A stretch of DNA of 64,000 bases, taken from assembly GCF_036370855.1 (NCBI RefSeq), contig NC_088113.1, positions 21,844,501 to 21,908,500 on the forward strand, read 5' to 3'. Made by a program: the position numbers and the translations under genes. The notes below the pieces were generated by a model that ran no database searches, had not been told where the DNA came from, and saw nothing but the letters and a program-made list of their open reading frames with translations. This stretch comes from Dromaius novaehollandiae (Eukaryota > Chordata > Aves > Casuariiformes > Dromaiidae). Shown piece by piece: positions 47,601 to 61,800 of this stretch (positions within the stretch are counted from its first letter, which is position 1; each line of letters begins with the position of its first letter).

Positions 47601-49006
47601 TGTAGTTTAAAACCAAAAAAGTGAGTCTTACCATCCTAAATGATATACTAACTTTTTGGCAAGTGAGTACTTACGCAGTTCTCCTTGCAAGATTATTTTC
47701 CCTTCTCTTGCTCATGCTTTATTGTCATGCTCAGACTTGTGCAGAGTTGTATTGTCTTTGGGAGCCCTGAGAGGTGCTGTCCTTCAGGCTTGAATATATC
47801 CTGTGATACTCTACAAAGTATGGTTGGAGCATAGTGTTGCAAGTTTTGGCCTATGCTCCAGGAAAAGTATCCTCATGAAGATTCTCCCCAGTCACTTTTA
47901 TTAATGCTAGCATCATAAATGCAGTGAGATTTTTTTTTATTGGCGGGAGGAGGGGGCACCAACAAGAAAAGTTAAAGGGGAATTGAAAGGAAAACAGCAA
48001 AGGAGTGGGATGGAAAAGATGGGTTAAGGCCTATAGCACAGTGCAGTATTCTGGTAGAGATCTTCAAACAAGTTTCCAAGTCTATCTCATACCATATAAC
48101 ACAGCAGTGAGGAACTAAATCAGGATTGAAACTATACAGCTGCATATTGCACTACAATTTATATATAATCTTTGCAGAAGAAATAAAAGCAAAATCTAAC
48201 TTGTGGAGGTGGGGAAAGTGCAGTGCCATAATTAAATGCAAGGCAGAAGTCAGACTTTTTTTTTTTTTTGGTAGTTCATAACTACAAGGAAGTAATGTGG
48301 TAAGTAGCAATGGGCTGAAACAGACAGCCTTTAGCCTGAATATTTGGGACAATATGACAGTGAACTGCATTAGGCTGCTGTTTCCCCAGCAAAGTAACAT
48401 TTTCAAAACTGAGTTCAAAAGGTTTCTTTCGTCACTGAACAAAAGATAAATCTGCCTTCCAATTGCCCAGTTCACCAATCCTCTTCCTTTTAAATAATGG
48501 TATCTACTAATACAAAGCAGAGATACCATCATTACTATTCTTCTTCAGCAGGGTTTTAATACATCTCTGAATGTATTTATAAACATCTACACAAGGTGTT
48601 GGACAACACTGGATTATAATCTAGTTCCCATCTATAGGCTCCATGCTCCCAGCTCCATTAGGATGGATTTTACTAATTTTGTTGATACAAAATAAAGTAC
48701 AAAATCTCTCTGAAAGGCCATTTAAAAAACAGGGGGGCTAGAGTGAGTTCTGGCAAGACCTTTGAAATAATGGAATTTTTTTTTCCCCAGAAACACTTTC
48801 TGTTCAGTTTAGAACTTATTCTCAAATAGATCTGACAATAACAATAAACCGTTAAAAAATGAAGTGCAAGAACACTTTACAATATAAAATTTCCTCCAGA
48901 TAAGAAATCTGTGCAGATACCTACAGGGCATGTATCTTAAGGAAACACTTTTTGAGTAAAGAACACGTTGAAGGGAAGCAAATGACGTACAGAACTCACC
49001 TGCCAT
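36693..49006 (-). CDS. TGM3-like protein-glutamine gamma-glutamyltransferase, complete, 13 exons
   Basis: A calcium-dependent transglutaminase that would form isopeptide bonds between protein Gln and Lys. Coding exons, 5' to 3': 49000-49006, 46747-46920, 46280-46519, 44651-44769, 43841-43969, 43493-43673, 43125-43260, 41372-41475, 41039-41281, 39925-40242, 38845-39008, 37915-38039, 36693-36843. All junctions are GT-AG; the sum is 2091 nt (696 aa). Exon 1 is only ATG GCA G, as is usual in this family. The N-terminal beta-sandwich (about 1-140) has [19 protein letters not shown]. The core has Cys274 in [10 protein letters not shown], His332 in YHVWNES and Asp355 in [10 protein letters not shown], numbered two above human TGM3 (272/330/353). 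Calcium-site segments NGNDNDNG and [10 protein letters not shown] are kept. Two beta-barrels follow, ending FVTIAVAPA. It is closer to TGM3 than to TGM5 or TGM7 ([20 protein letters not shown]), although the human 15q15 neighbours are TGM5/TGM7. Orthology is therefore left open and no symbol is given. No lesions were seen. Confidence 0.93.
41649..41681. repeat. Poly(T) tract, 33 T
   Basis: An uninterrupted run of 33 T in intron 7 of the complete TGM3-like gene. A 22-base poly(A) run follows about 140 bases later. Confidence 0.9.
41821..41842. repeat. Poly(A) tract, 22 A
   Basis: An uninterrupted run of 22 A followed by GAGGGGGG. With the upstream poly(T) it forms a potential long A:T stem in the intron RNA. 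Confidence 0.9.
42055..42170 (+). mobile_element. Ancient sauropsid interspersed repeat fragment
   Basis: TTTCACAGCATCCAGTGGTA and GCGAGTTCTACAAACTCTG resemble the internal part (cacaacatcctctggcaatgagttccacag) of the same old sauropsid repeat seen at 20575-20835. It lies in intron 7 of the complete TGM3-like gene. Confidence 0.4.
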
Positions 49007-52000
49007 TCCCTCAGCTTATGTGAATTGCATACACCTTCTACTTTGTTCTTCAAGGATGTCCGATTCACGTTAATCATAAAAAAACAAGCAAGAGAACCTA
49101 TTTGTGTTGTCAGCTGAAATTCAGGAGAAGGGAGAGGTATTTAGGAGTTGTTATTAATACCTGTAAACTTGTCAAATGAATTAACCAGTTCCTATAATAG
49201 ATGTATGTCTAAAGCCAATGTTCCTGCTCAGTGTGGGTGTAATTATGGGAGGAGATACCAAAATTATTTACTCAGAGGAAATACATTCTCTAGAATCCCA
49301 AGACAAGTAGAACTTCCTACAAAGAATAATAGGTGTGCCATGAATAAGTTATCTTTAAAGATGAGGAAACAGGGAGTGTGGTGGGAGGTACAAGCCATAT
49401 GAAGGAAAAGGGGCACTTCCTTATGGCTTAACTTCCAGCTTGGTTATCTATAAAACCCACCTGACTTCTATGTGAAATGCTGAAGTCCCACTAGGAACAA
49501 GTTTCTACCTGCCTGTTTTGGTAGCCAGCTCCATATTCTCTGACTATTTAAACAAAAGTTTTCTTTCAAAAAAAAAAGTACTAAACATGGGTAGTTCTTT
49601 TTTTTTTTTTTTTTTAACAGTGCAAACTCTAAGCCTTTCTATCTTCACAACTGTCAATATACTACTACTTATTATTACCAGCCTCACTTCAAAGCATACA
49701 GGCAGTAAAGTGACATTTTTGTGGGAAGGAATAATTCTGTTTAGGATTCCTGAGTGCCACCGATCATGTTTTACCTCTCAGTAAAGACTTAAAGAAAGTA
49801 GTCTGAATTTTAAGTTACAGAGAAAACAAAAATGAAAAAGAAACAGAAATTAAGCTTCAACAGGTGTTTCTAAGGTAGCAACTCAAAGACTAAAATAGAC
49901 CTTACAAAAAATTGGCTTCTCACATCATTTTTTGAAACATTGTCTTGATAGCATGAAGACTAAAAGAATACTTACTTATATAACATTCACTCTAGCCCTG
50001 TATTGAAAGAAAAACTCTGAAACCTTTCACATTTGGCAGCACTGTACCTGATGTGATCTTGTGTATCTCCACTTACATTATAATTCAGAGGTCCTTCCTC
50101 TTCTTGAAAGTTTCCAGGATGTTTCGGGCTCTCAAAACTTGTTCCAGGAATCTCCTTGAGCTGATTTGATTGCTGCTCGTTGTTCCTTTAGTTGGTCTTT
50201 TTCTCTTATCCTTAATTCATATTCCTTGGAAACCATAAGAGCCACAAGCCTCTGATGTTACCTGATCTTCCCACACAGCCCTAGTGACAAACTGCATCGA
50301 CTAGTTCTTAAGTTCAGGTATTCAATACTTAAAGTGATTGCTTCAGACGCTGCCCATTGCTCCTTCTGGAGTATGACTCTTACTTCCTTTCTTCTTCCTT
50401 GCTATTCATATAAGTAATTAAATCTCAGAACACTTTTTCTGCCTCAGTTGCAACCACCTCCTTTACCTTTGCATGTCACACCCACAATGGTGTTCACCAA
50501 ACCACCAGAACCTTGCAGAGAGTGGCCTACATCCCAAACTGGCACCTGCCAGTCGGCACCTTCACCACATCAAAGCATCAGGAGCTTCTTTTGTAATCCT
50601 TATGGAATGCAGCGGTCACGGTTCCTATGTGACTAATGACTTGACATTGTCACAGGTGTTTTTCCTAGCTCAGTTCCACCTACTCATGACCAAAAATTGT
50701 TCAGGATATTTTATTCCATCTTTTCCCTAGTTCCAGAGCCTTGAATTTGCTGTGTAGTTTGCTGTCTTTCCAAGGAAAATGTGATGTTTTATTTCTCTCA
50801 TCTCCTTAATTTCCTCTATTGTTCACTATTATAATCCTCCAGGTTACCATATTGCACCTCGCGCTTGTACTGTTGCTACTCTTTACTAGAAAGAGGAAAT
50901 CAATAACTTCCACAAAAGATGTTGCAGAGTCCCTTCTGTGAGTCTGTATCCCAATAGGCACACATTTAATTGGACACGCTGACTGCCTGTGTGTGTGAAG
51001 TGTTGCAGGGGAAGTGTTGCCTCTCTTTTAATTCCCCTGTAGGTCCTGTTTATAGGATTCTCTCATTTCTGCTGGTGCAGTTCACTTGGCTTCAGTGGAA
51101 TCTGGTGGTTTCCACTGGTGCAAGAGATGTAACAGGAAGTCCTTAAGTATATATCCACATTCTGTTTTCAGTGTGGTCCAAGGCTATGCTTGAGTTTGAA
51201 CTCCCATTGCTTGACCCATGTGGTGAGAGCTCTGGGCTCTGACAAACCTTGGAGAGCATCAGGAGAAAAAGAGAGGGTACCACTGTGGGCTTGTACAATC
51301 TCTCTAGCCCCTCTCAACATCTGATGTCCAGTCTGCTCTTGTACTCTCATCGCGTGACCCGCACGGGAAAACCAGGTGGCAGGAACTGCCTTCCTAAAGC
51401 AGTTTTTGCAGGCTGCAAGGGCAAATGGGATTTATAGGCAGGCTGAGCTTGGGCTGCCCGTGTAGCAATGAGGAGTCCCAGGCAAGTCACAGGTACCCTG
51501 CACTGTGGGACAAAGGGAGAGGCACAGGGCTGGCTCCAGCCAGATCGTAACTGGCTCCCTGGCCCATCAGTCCCAAGTACAGCAGAGCGGTAGCTTTACT
51601 TTCCATTCACTTCATCCACCCCGTTCACTTTCAGACAGAGACTGACTTGCTGTTATAAAATTATCAGCCATAAACCAAGTCACTCACTGTGCTACACCTA
51701 GTTCACCTTTTCCTGGAATCCAGCTTTTAGCTTCTGTTTCCACATGAAGTACTTCATTAGCTGCCAGTTCAGGTTGCATTGAGAGAACATTTTGCCATTA
51801 CGCATGCTGTTTAGCAACAGGTGGAAGATGTGGAAATCAACAGCTAAGTTTAATTACACAATTTTTAATGAAGACTAATACACCCTTTATTAAAACACAC
51901 CCTTATATGGGAATTTTGGGGCCTCACAACATAGAAACAAATCTGGAGGCATCCTTTGCCCTCACTAATTTCTTTCATGCCTGTGGCCTGTACCTATTGC

Positions 52001-52690
52001 CACATAATGAGTTTTAAACTGTACTAAACTTGAATTCTCCTGACCTTGAGGTTAACTGGACTCTGTATTTAGTTTATTATGTGCTGAAAAGGATGGCTTC
52101 CTGACACAGATTAGTCTATAATGAAGAATTTCTAATTGTTCTCAAAGTAAAATACCCTATGATTTAACATTACCCTCCCTTTGGTTCCCAGATAATATCA
52201 GCAAGTGAAAAAAATGTCAGCACGCCAGAACATCGTATAGATTAGGTTGGGCAATTATCCCAATATCTTTGTCAAACTGCCCTCTAACTGGACACTGTAC
52301 AAATTCCTTTAGAACATGTCCTAGGCCTCATTTGGTCATTCCGATTTGGCCCCCCTCCCTCCCAAAAAATCGGGATAGGTGCTCAGGTCACACACTGATA
52401 AACTTTGCAGTAAAAGAGAGCTTAAATTCCATAAATCATGCACCTCACTCTGGCTACTCTCTAGTATCACAGTTACAATAAAGGAAAAGTACCACTTTGC
52501 AAGCCCACTGTGTAAGGCTCTGAAGGAGTAAATGCATGTTTAATGAATGTTTGTGTTGAAACATCTGGAGCCAGAAAGAATGATTTCCAAAGAAACACAG
52601 GCAAAAATCAATCTCTGGTTAGAATGTAAGATGCTGTATTTAATAACATGGACACTTACAACAGTACATGAAGAATCAACTATTCCTCAG
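49007..52690. other. Intergenic DNA upstream of the complete TGM3-like gene
   Basis: About 3.7 kb between the start codon of one TGM3-like gene and the poly(A) signal of the next. It must hold the promoter of the former, but no clear TATA box was placed. No coding exon was seen. A short stretch near 51060-51140 (GCTTCAGTGGAATCTGG ... CCACTGGTGCAAG) resembles an old sauropsid repeat. Confidence 0.55.
51060..51140 (+). mobile_element. Possible old sauropsid repeat fragment
   Basis: The order CTTCAGTGGAATCTGGTGG then CCACTGGTGCAAGAGATG matches a common degenerate pattern (cttcaatggagttactc...acaccagtgtaa) in reptilian genomes. It is short, so confidence is low. Confidence 0.25.
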
Positions 52691-52696
52691 TTTATT
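52691..52696 (-). promoter_or_regulatory. Poly(A) signal of the distal TGM3-like gene
   Basis: AATAAA on the minus strand, about 170 bases downstream of the stop codon at 52865-52867. Confidence 0.65.
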
Positions 52697-52864
52697 TAAA
52701 ATTACAACAAAAAATTAATGATATAATGGGGGAGTAACCCCCTATTGCAGGAAGTGAGGATTTTGTTTCAGAAGCAGCAATTATTTCATTTTATTTCTCA
52801 TGGATTTCATATGATATTTTGTTCAAGTTATTCAGAAATGGATCATTTATTGTATATCTTCCTC

Positions 52865-55800
52865 TTAGCCAATCACATTTATAATCTTATATGCTTTGAT
52901 ATCTGCAAATTTGTCACAGGAGAAATTAACAAGTAGGTGCTTGGGGCCACTCTCAGAAGGGATGATTTTAAACTTTGTGCTAGATTTCTCACCGGCTTTC
53001 AGTGTCGGTACACTAAAAATAGGAAACAAAGGGAAAATGTCAGCTGAAAACAGCCTTATGCATCATCCTTGAGCCTCTTCACTTTTGCTATCAGCACTGC
53101 AGAATTCATAGCATGGTCGTGAGAAGACTGTACAGGACTTAGCTATCTGATGAGTACTTAAATACTCAACCCCATGCATTAAGATCTCTAGCAAATATAT
53201 CATGCAGTGATCCAGATAAGGGCACAAAGGGAGATATGTTAATACCATAAGAGATCAAACTTCATGCAGAACAGAAGACGTAAAAGAGATCATTGAATTA
53301 TTAAAAAAAAAAAAAAAGAAAAAAGAAAGAGTCGAGACAATGAAGAATGATAATACAAACTCCTGAATAGGAATAGATTATGGCACCAAGAAAGCCTAAG
53401 TACTTGCACACCAGGAAATTCTAAATGGAAGTTAAAATGTTTAAAACAGTATGTTTTATAGTTCTTGAAAACTCATGTTTATGGTCATCCCAAACATGTT
53501 ATATTGTCTTGTCTTGCCTAGAGGCTAAAGTTGCAGGTGATGCATAACATGAGTTTGCTAAATTGCCTCAGGAGAGATTATAAGCTAGGGGATAGACCAT
53601 TCCTAGTTGCCCAAGTGCAAATGACGATGTTAAGTTGGGTGTGTGAGTGTGTGTGTGTGTGTGTGCGCGCGCGCGCGTGCGTAGGCATGTTCAGTTAAAA
53701 CGCACACTCCTATATCCTAGGCATTTTTAAAAAGCAGTTACATTTGCCAGTGCATGTAGAAGTTTGCATGCAAGTTTGTGTGTGTACAAAGTGGGAGACT
53801 GGCTGCAAATTTACTTTTATGTTTCAACTGTGAAATACTGGGGGAAAAAAAGGCATAACAAGCTATAAATCATCAAAACATAAAAATAAGAATTTGAGCT
53901 TTACAGGAATAGGAACCTATTTTATTCCAGTCTACTCATTCATCTGATCAGCACCACCTATATAACGACCTTCTAATGAAGTGAGCTGTACTTTAGATAG
54001 TTTCTTGAGCATGTGTCTTAATCTCCTGATATAATTAATTTTGTAGAGTTCTGGAAGCAAAGCTTGAAAATCAATGTGTTTGTAGTTCTTGTTTTAGAAA
54101 AATAGTTTCCTTTTTAAAAAAAAAAGTTTTATCAGCATATTCACCATTTTCCCCATTCTCTTCGTTCTTGCTTAATGGATATCAGTTGTGTCTAAATTAT
54201 AGGCCTTAGTAAACTAAAATTGGTTATCTACGTAGTAGCTGCTGTGATTTTTTAAGAAAGGTTGTGGTTTAGTCTGTTCTTTAAATGTCATCCCTCTTAG
54301 TCGTGATTTATTGTGCCTACAACAGCTACACATAGAGCATGCTTGAGGTTGTACATTTCAGAAGTATGACCACCCTTTTAGATGACAACTTGTGTCTAAA
54401 CAATCTGTGTTCATTTTTGTATACAAAGCTGAGCCACTGGTGCATCTGTTTTTTACATGCATGTATGTCTGGCTGGCTGAGGTAAATGCAAATTGTTTAG
54501 GAGATTGCACACTAACTGACACACACAGACTGCATTTTATAAAGTGAAAAGAAATCCTGGCTAAAATATTGTATAGTTTAGATATAGTGTAGGCAGAAAC
54601 AGTCAAGTGCCCCACTGTTGATTCTGTAATCAGAACACAAAAGTTAAACCCATCTGCGCTGTAGCTGCACAGAGAGCCTCAGTAACATTTATTGCATTGG
54701 TATCATATATATTTTTTGCTGGAACCACAAGGTCCAGATAGGACCTTGATAGCTACCATATATACCTACCAGATAGGTAGGCAAATAAGTTCTGTAAAAT
54801 TATGACAGCTTTGAACTAAGTCTCCATCTGACCTGTGCTTTGGCTCCGAAGTTTGGGAGGGCAAATAATTGCAATGTACTTCATTATGAGAGACATTGTC
54901 CCTGGTGGACCTCTCAAGTTATAGCATGAAGAAAATTCTGTCTCATCCCAGTGTTTACATCAAAGTAATTCGTGCCTATGTTCCGGCTCATATATCTTTA
55001 TTAGCAGGAAGGAGGCCCTCTTTGTACTTACTCTATCTGGAGGATTCCTCTGAGCAGATCGCTGCCTTCTACCTGCAGCACACAATCCATCACTTCCATA
55101 TCAATAGGATTGGTAAATATCACTTCCACATCCACCACTTTATTTACTTCTGCCTCACCCAGTACCTGTGCAAAGAAAATGCTCAAAAGGTGGAATTCTC
55201 AGTATTCTTTTCTCTGCAAGCCTCCTCAGCCCTCAGCAGAGACGATATTATGAGATGGTAGGATGGACCATGGCAGAATGTGAGCAGAACATCTCTTTGG
55301 AGGAAGGAAAGTGCTTATAAGAAACGAGATCCCCTCATTTTCCCCTTTCTCTGCTGTTGGAGTTAGTAGCAAAGGGATAGCGCTTTACCTGTATGTCAAT
55401 GGCAGGATTGTCCAGGGTGACGTCTCTTTGCACTAGCACTTGAATCCCACCTGCCACATGACATAAGGCTGTTACTTGGATCATGTTGTCTGTAGTTAAA
55501 TGCTCTTGATATTCAGTGTATGATATCCGAATGGGAAATTGTTTCTCTGTTTAAAAAAGAAAAAGGATTGATAAACACTTTTATAAGTCAACAGATGTTT
55601 TATACCTTAATTAGTATTTTCCTTCTATGTTGTGTCTGTGACTAGGAAGACCTTCAGTCATCACTGGCAAACTCAATTCATGCAAATCTGTCAGTTTGTC
55701 AGAGGCAGAGAGATTTCTTCTCTATAATCCCTCCTCCATCCCTTACTACCATATTGCTTGGCTTGTGTCTCTCCCCATTGCTCTGACAGATAAGACAGAT

Positions 55801-58800
55801 GGAGTTCAATGAATTGACCAGTGCTGCTTCATTTGTTATAAGACATGCCCTGGTAGGACTCATCAGTCCTATTTACTCACGGTATACAACACACGAGCTA
55901 AATGACGTGTTTGCATTCCTATTATCTTTCGTAGCCCTATCTGCTCTTTATCATCATGTGTTTTTACAGTAATTGCCATGCCGTAATGCAAATTAAGGAA
56001 TACGGGATTGGAAGGGATCTCCCCTGTCTCTGAATCAGGGTAATCTCACAATTTTGGCCATTCATACAATAGCTCTCAGCTTCAGAAGAACTGTAGAGTA
56101 TCTGTGCTACATGCAAACACTGTGACTCACAAAATACTTCTCAACAGCATACAGCAGATGGAAAATGAAAAAAAAAAAAAAAGATGACAAGTCACCAATG
56201 TGAAGTGCCACAATAGAGAACAAGAAACTGAGAGTGTTGTAAATGGCTTAGATTGCTCCAATAGTGAGGGATTTGTTAAGTACAAATCCTATCAAATGGT
56301 GCCTGCTTCACTTGACAGAAGAGGGTGAAAATCTCTTCAAATGGGGTCTGCCTTCAGACATAGTGAAAAAACCCTCTCTCCTGACCCTAAATTCAGCCAT
56401 TGGTTTAACACAGTGCATGTAAGCACAAGACACCACAAGGTACCTATGTAACTGTAACGCTATTAGGAACATCTGCATGTAAGCTCTGTCTTCACTGAGA
56501 GTTCAGTTTCCAACACTTTAGAGGAAGCTGAGAGATCCCAGCGCCACAAGTCAAAATTACATATCAAGGAAGAGAAACATTATTTCTGCTTCTCACTAGT
56601 AACTTGAAGCCTAAGATTAATACCATATAGTATCAATAGTGAATCAATCATTTTTCAGTTCTCCTTAGAGTTTTTGACACATCTATTATCCCAAGCACCT
56701 GTCACTAACTTAATTTCATGTTTCCAAGAATGTTCCTATTTAGGCATATCAAACACCATCTGAAAAAAGTGTTAGGTCCCTTACCTCTCAACTATGCTTG
56801 GATAATCACTTTCTTTTCCTACCTATTTTGGAGCTTAACAGCATATTTCAGCTATTTCTATTCCTCATAGTTTAATTCTATTCTAAGGTGTTAATGGATC
56901 AAGTTTCTTGCTTCTGCTGTTAGGTGTGTCCCATTATCTACCAGTAAGGCCCCTTGTGATTGACCAGAAGATGTTCAGCTGGAGATAATTTCTATGCTTT
57001 TTATGTTTTCCTTATCTTTTCTTTACAAGTTTTGTTAAATGAAACTTCATTATGTTTACTCTCCACCTTCTTTTCATGTCTCATATACATTTTCCAAAAA
57101 AGTGAATTTTCTGCATTTAAGTGCACAAAATTCAAGTGCAGTGTATTTTTGGCCTCTTCAGCCTCTTCTGCATAGAAATTTAAGATTGCAATTTGTTGTA
57201 ACTTCCCCCCCACCCCAAGTTTACTACCTTCAGAGCTAATGCTCATTTACTGATAAAACAATTGCGCAATTCTGATTAAAAACTATATGAAAAATTACCT
57301 TCCTGAGGAGCCAGAGTGACAGACATGGAGTCCTTCCAGATCTCACGAATGGGTCTCCGGGTGTACACAGTGCTCCAAGCAGTCATATTTACCTGAACAT
57401 TCTTAGCATCAGAAGTTAAGTTTGCAAGAACCAGAATTAGATTGAGATCTTTTCCAACTTCTAAAGGGCCAGCCACCTTGAACTTCCCTGACATGTCAGG
57501 CTTTTGATCAATCTCCTCTGGTGTTGGCGCTGTGGGATCAAATTTATCCTCTAGTCCCAGCTTCTTACGGGCTTTCTTAAAAACATCTCTTTCCTTTGTA
57601 GAGCCTGTTAGTGAGAACCATGAAAATCATCCTCAGCAGTTAAAATGCATCTCCTTTCACATGACTGTTAGAGACTGGTCAACAGAACATAGTGTCCGTG
57701 CTTACAGGCAAACAGACCCTCTGTTTTCCACAGCCACATGTCCTTTTCTGGATCTACAGTCACCTTGTGTCACCGTTCCTGTAATAGTAATTCTTTGTAG
57801 CATCAAACCTTTGGTCCAAAGTTTCTCACTCTTCCCATTTCTAACCCTTCTTATGGTCGTAACACTGATAAGTGTAAATTCTTATCTGCTAATGCAGAAA
57901 GGGCCCTACTACAAGGTGAAGTGTTGATGGCATTGGAAGGTAGCTATTTGGGTTCTGCTTTTCATCTTTCTGGATATATATTTCCGATAGCAGTGTTCAT
58001 TGTTTGCACTTGAAAATTCAGTTAATGATTATTGTATTTTTCTTTTTGCACTATCAAACCTAAAGGTCTGACAAATTTACACGTTGTCTGACCCTTTGAA
58101 AATGTTGCTTTTCTTGGCTGAGCTGGTGATTTAGCTTAGGTTTCTGTAATACACATTTCATCCTGCTGTCAAATAATGGTGCCGTAGGCTAATTTTAACA
58201 AAGCAGAGACAGTGCACGTTAGTGTAGACAAGCAGAACTTTACTCAAAATAATTGGACTCGCTTAATTCAGATCCCACAGATCAGCTCCGTATCAGAAAT
58301 GGCAGGGCAGAATTGTTTAGTCTTTAACCTTCTCTTTCCCCTTTCCATTAGAATTGAAGAAACTGAGTAAAAATTTTGCTTCTACCATATATGTGAGCAG
58401 AATTGCCCACCAACAGACTCCTATCATAGAGTTTCTGTAAGTTTTAGAACGAAGTAGCTACGTAATCAGAAGAACCAGAATTTTTCTTTACCTTCTGCAT
58501 ATTTATAATCATTGGTGACGTCTACACGGTCATCTCTACCAACTGCCTTTGTGCTGATGAATTGGCCAATTACTGTGGACTCAGAGAACATTAATGTTTT
58601 CTTTCCATTTGTGGGATCATAATTCCAGTACATACAGTCTGCATTCACTTCTGCAAATACGAATGGGCAGTCATAGTCCAGATCTACATCTCCTTCTTTG
58701 ATGGCGTTCCGCGAGGCAGGACCACACTGATAAATCCCTACAGCATCAAGGAAAAATAATTTAGGACTAATCAGCTGTTTCATAGTAGGCAGGGTACCTA

Positions 58801-61800
58801 GCAGATATTATTTATCAATGACCCCTGAATTACAGAGCCGTAGTGTTCTACTCCAGTGCTTTCATACATACAGTGACTTGTACCAGGCTAATCATCAATG
58901 TATCTTGTATTTATTCTGAAGGTACACTTAATTTGTTTTATAGTATCCTTTAATTTTCAATAGCTCTGGATACCTACATTGGAAATGTAGGATTAGCTGA
59001 GAGAGAGTGGTCTTAGAAGCCTAGTTTGGTGTCCAAAGAGGAGCTGAGGCTTCTCTAGTGAAACAGAGAATTCTCTTCTGCCACTCTATTTCTGGGCAAG
59101 AAAATAAATTACTTTGGCGATGGCTGAATTTCTTCTTCCCTCTGAAAGGGACTGACCTTATAATTTTTCAGCATTATTTCTGAAAGGAAATCTCTGTACC
59201 TCCACTTTCTTCTTGGGGAGTTGCATCCAGAACTTGCCATCCACTGTATGAGGGGCCCAAGTCACTGCGAGAAAACCAGCTTTCATTCCAGACATGAAAA
59301 TTCCTATATTCAAGAATGAACAAAGTAAGCTACCAGTACGTGTGTCTGCTTTTACATCCAAATTCTGTTTTTGCCTCTTCCCACCTACCAACCTTTTTTT
59401 TTGGCGGGGTGGGGGTGTAAATCAAGGGAGTCTTTGTCATCTTTGCATTTTCTCTTCTCCATGGATTTCTTAGGGTCTTATGTGGCCCATGGCAGAGCAC
59501 TGGGATACTTCAGTACTGTTACAAAATTACATTCATCTGCTTACAGCCTCAAGAAGATGCTGCCACATCCAGGATCTGCTGGGGCCCAACATTGATCTAG
59601 CCATGGCTGTGTGTTGAGAGTCTGTAAATATGCTTTCACTTAAGGGTTCTTCAAATACGTAGCTAGAAGCTGCTTTCTGGCTGTTCTTCATTTTTGATAC
59701 TCATAAAAGGGTGAATAGAGACTACTTTTCTAAAATACCATGTTTTGCAGCTGTATCATATGCATGTCTTATCTACAGATACAACGGCACACTCTCAAAT
59801 TGAAGCTTGTCCCTCCCATTGCTTTCTGCACCCATTAACCTACTGGGAAAACATAAGAATGGAACATCGGAGCAGGAAATAATAAAACCTTTGTTGCTGT
59901 TATAAGCTATGAGGAAAAAAGAAAAGGAAAAAAAAAAAAACCACTGTCTTCTGGAGGAAGCAGGCTTCCACAAGAAGTAATCGAGATAAGGGCCATTTTC
60001 CTCTAAATTCCTACCGTCATCTTAGTTAAATGTATTGAATGTTTTAATTCTGTCAGGTTCTTAGCTGAGACTGACCATTTCCACTGTGATTCTATGTCAG
60101 TCAGATCAGAGCTGAAAGTTGCATGTGTAACAGACTTAAATGTTCAAGGGCAGAAAGCAAATTTGTAAAATTATACAAAAAGTCTTGAGCCTCCTTCAGT
60201 TCTGAGCATGTAGTCCTTTGTTTTAGCTGTGTATCTTACAGCACAATGCTGCAGCTATCACGTATATTCAGGATGGCTCCAGAACAAACAGGAGAGTAAA
60301 CAGGGCAAAAAACGAGGGGCTGCATCTGTTCTTTGCTGAATACAAACATGTTTGAATTGCATCTGATGCTTAATCGTGGCAATAATTAAATTATTTTCCC
60401 TGCAAATGATCTCACTCCAAGAAAAAAAGGCAAGCTCAGTTCTGTTGAACTTTTGCAGTGTAACATGAACTATTTTTGAAAGCTAGTTCCAAACTAAATC
60501 AAGTTCCCCTGTTTGATATTTCCAGTGTAGTATCACAAGTTTTCAGTCATCTGTGTCATCATAGCTGTAACTCTTCCTGTCTTGGCTTCATTTTGCCATT
60601 TCAACTTCTGTCATAGTTCTCTGTTTAACTACGAAAGAGTGAAAACACTGTTTACATTTACAGTGAGTTTAATAGGATTACAATTTTTTGATCCTGTATG
60701 TGTCACTGTTTTGAGGACAATTTTTAACAAATTAACAGAGCATTTGTTATTAGAATCTACACTCTGTACCTGAAGATCCTATTCCTCATTGATAGGTCTT
60801 ACTAGTAAATACTGTAGAGCCTTACCAGACACTGTCAGCTCCCCTGTTCAAATGATTTCCAGAGGCATCATAAAACTCATCCACACGCAAGTTCCCATCT
60901 GCATCATGAGCAGAGCTGAAGTTTGTAATCGTTCGAGTGGGAATCCCCAGACATCTAAGCACTGAAGAGTCAATACACAACCATGGTTAAAAAGAAGTAT
61001 TGCTGGAATATGAAGTTCCCTATAACGTACTAATATCTTGAAAGACTTCCAGGTAGACGTGATTATTAGTGTTTCCTATACCAGAATCTGTGCAGTGTCA
61101 GTATGTGTATTACATAAAACATACCTGTAGTCAACACTGCTGCAAAAACCCAACACTGTCCATATCTAACAGGCTTGAATCCTGATTTCTTCCAGTTCTG
61201 TAGGATTTCACCACTTCCAGTCCAGCTGCTCGGATTTTTCCCACCCTCATAATTTCCACTCCAATTTCCTAGCAGCACCCCTTGGTCATCATTGCTGTTG
61301 ACCTGCAAAAATATTCATTAAATTCATGAAAAGATAAATTAAGAGTGTAAAACAGAAAAATCAGCGTGTGCGTAGGAGGGAAGAAAAGCCTTAAATGCTG
61401 TTTTAGTGGACAAAAGCCACTGCTTCACGCAGCTGGCCTTCAGGAAGTCCTATCGTTTTAGAGAAATGAAATGTGTGTCCCCTCAAATAATGAACAGCAT
61501 TTAACCACTGTTTCTCCCACTTAAGTACAGTAACACCAGGCAAGAGGACAAACACCAGTGTATAGTGAACCTTCCTGTCATGAGGCAGCAACTTTGCCAC
61601 TGCATGAATGAATGGCATCATCAATTTATACAATGCAGTTCCCACAGCTTTCAGAATGTGCCTGGCTGACGACGACAGAGTGAACCTTCAGCAAATTTAC
61701 AAACAATACCAAATTAGGGGAAGTGGCTGACACAACAAATAGGGCAGAGCATTGATCTAGAGTCACCTTGAGAATCTTGAGTACTGGGCCAACAGAAACC

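Noticed and set aside
48152-48532. Minus-strand frame of 126 codons in intron 1 of the complete TGM3-like gene
   Set aside because: No similarity, lies between exon 1 and exon 2, and includes a poly(T)-derived Lys run.
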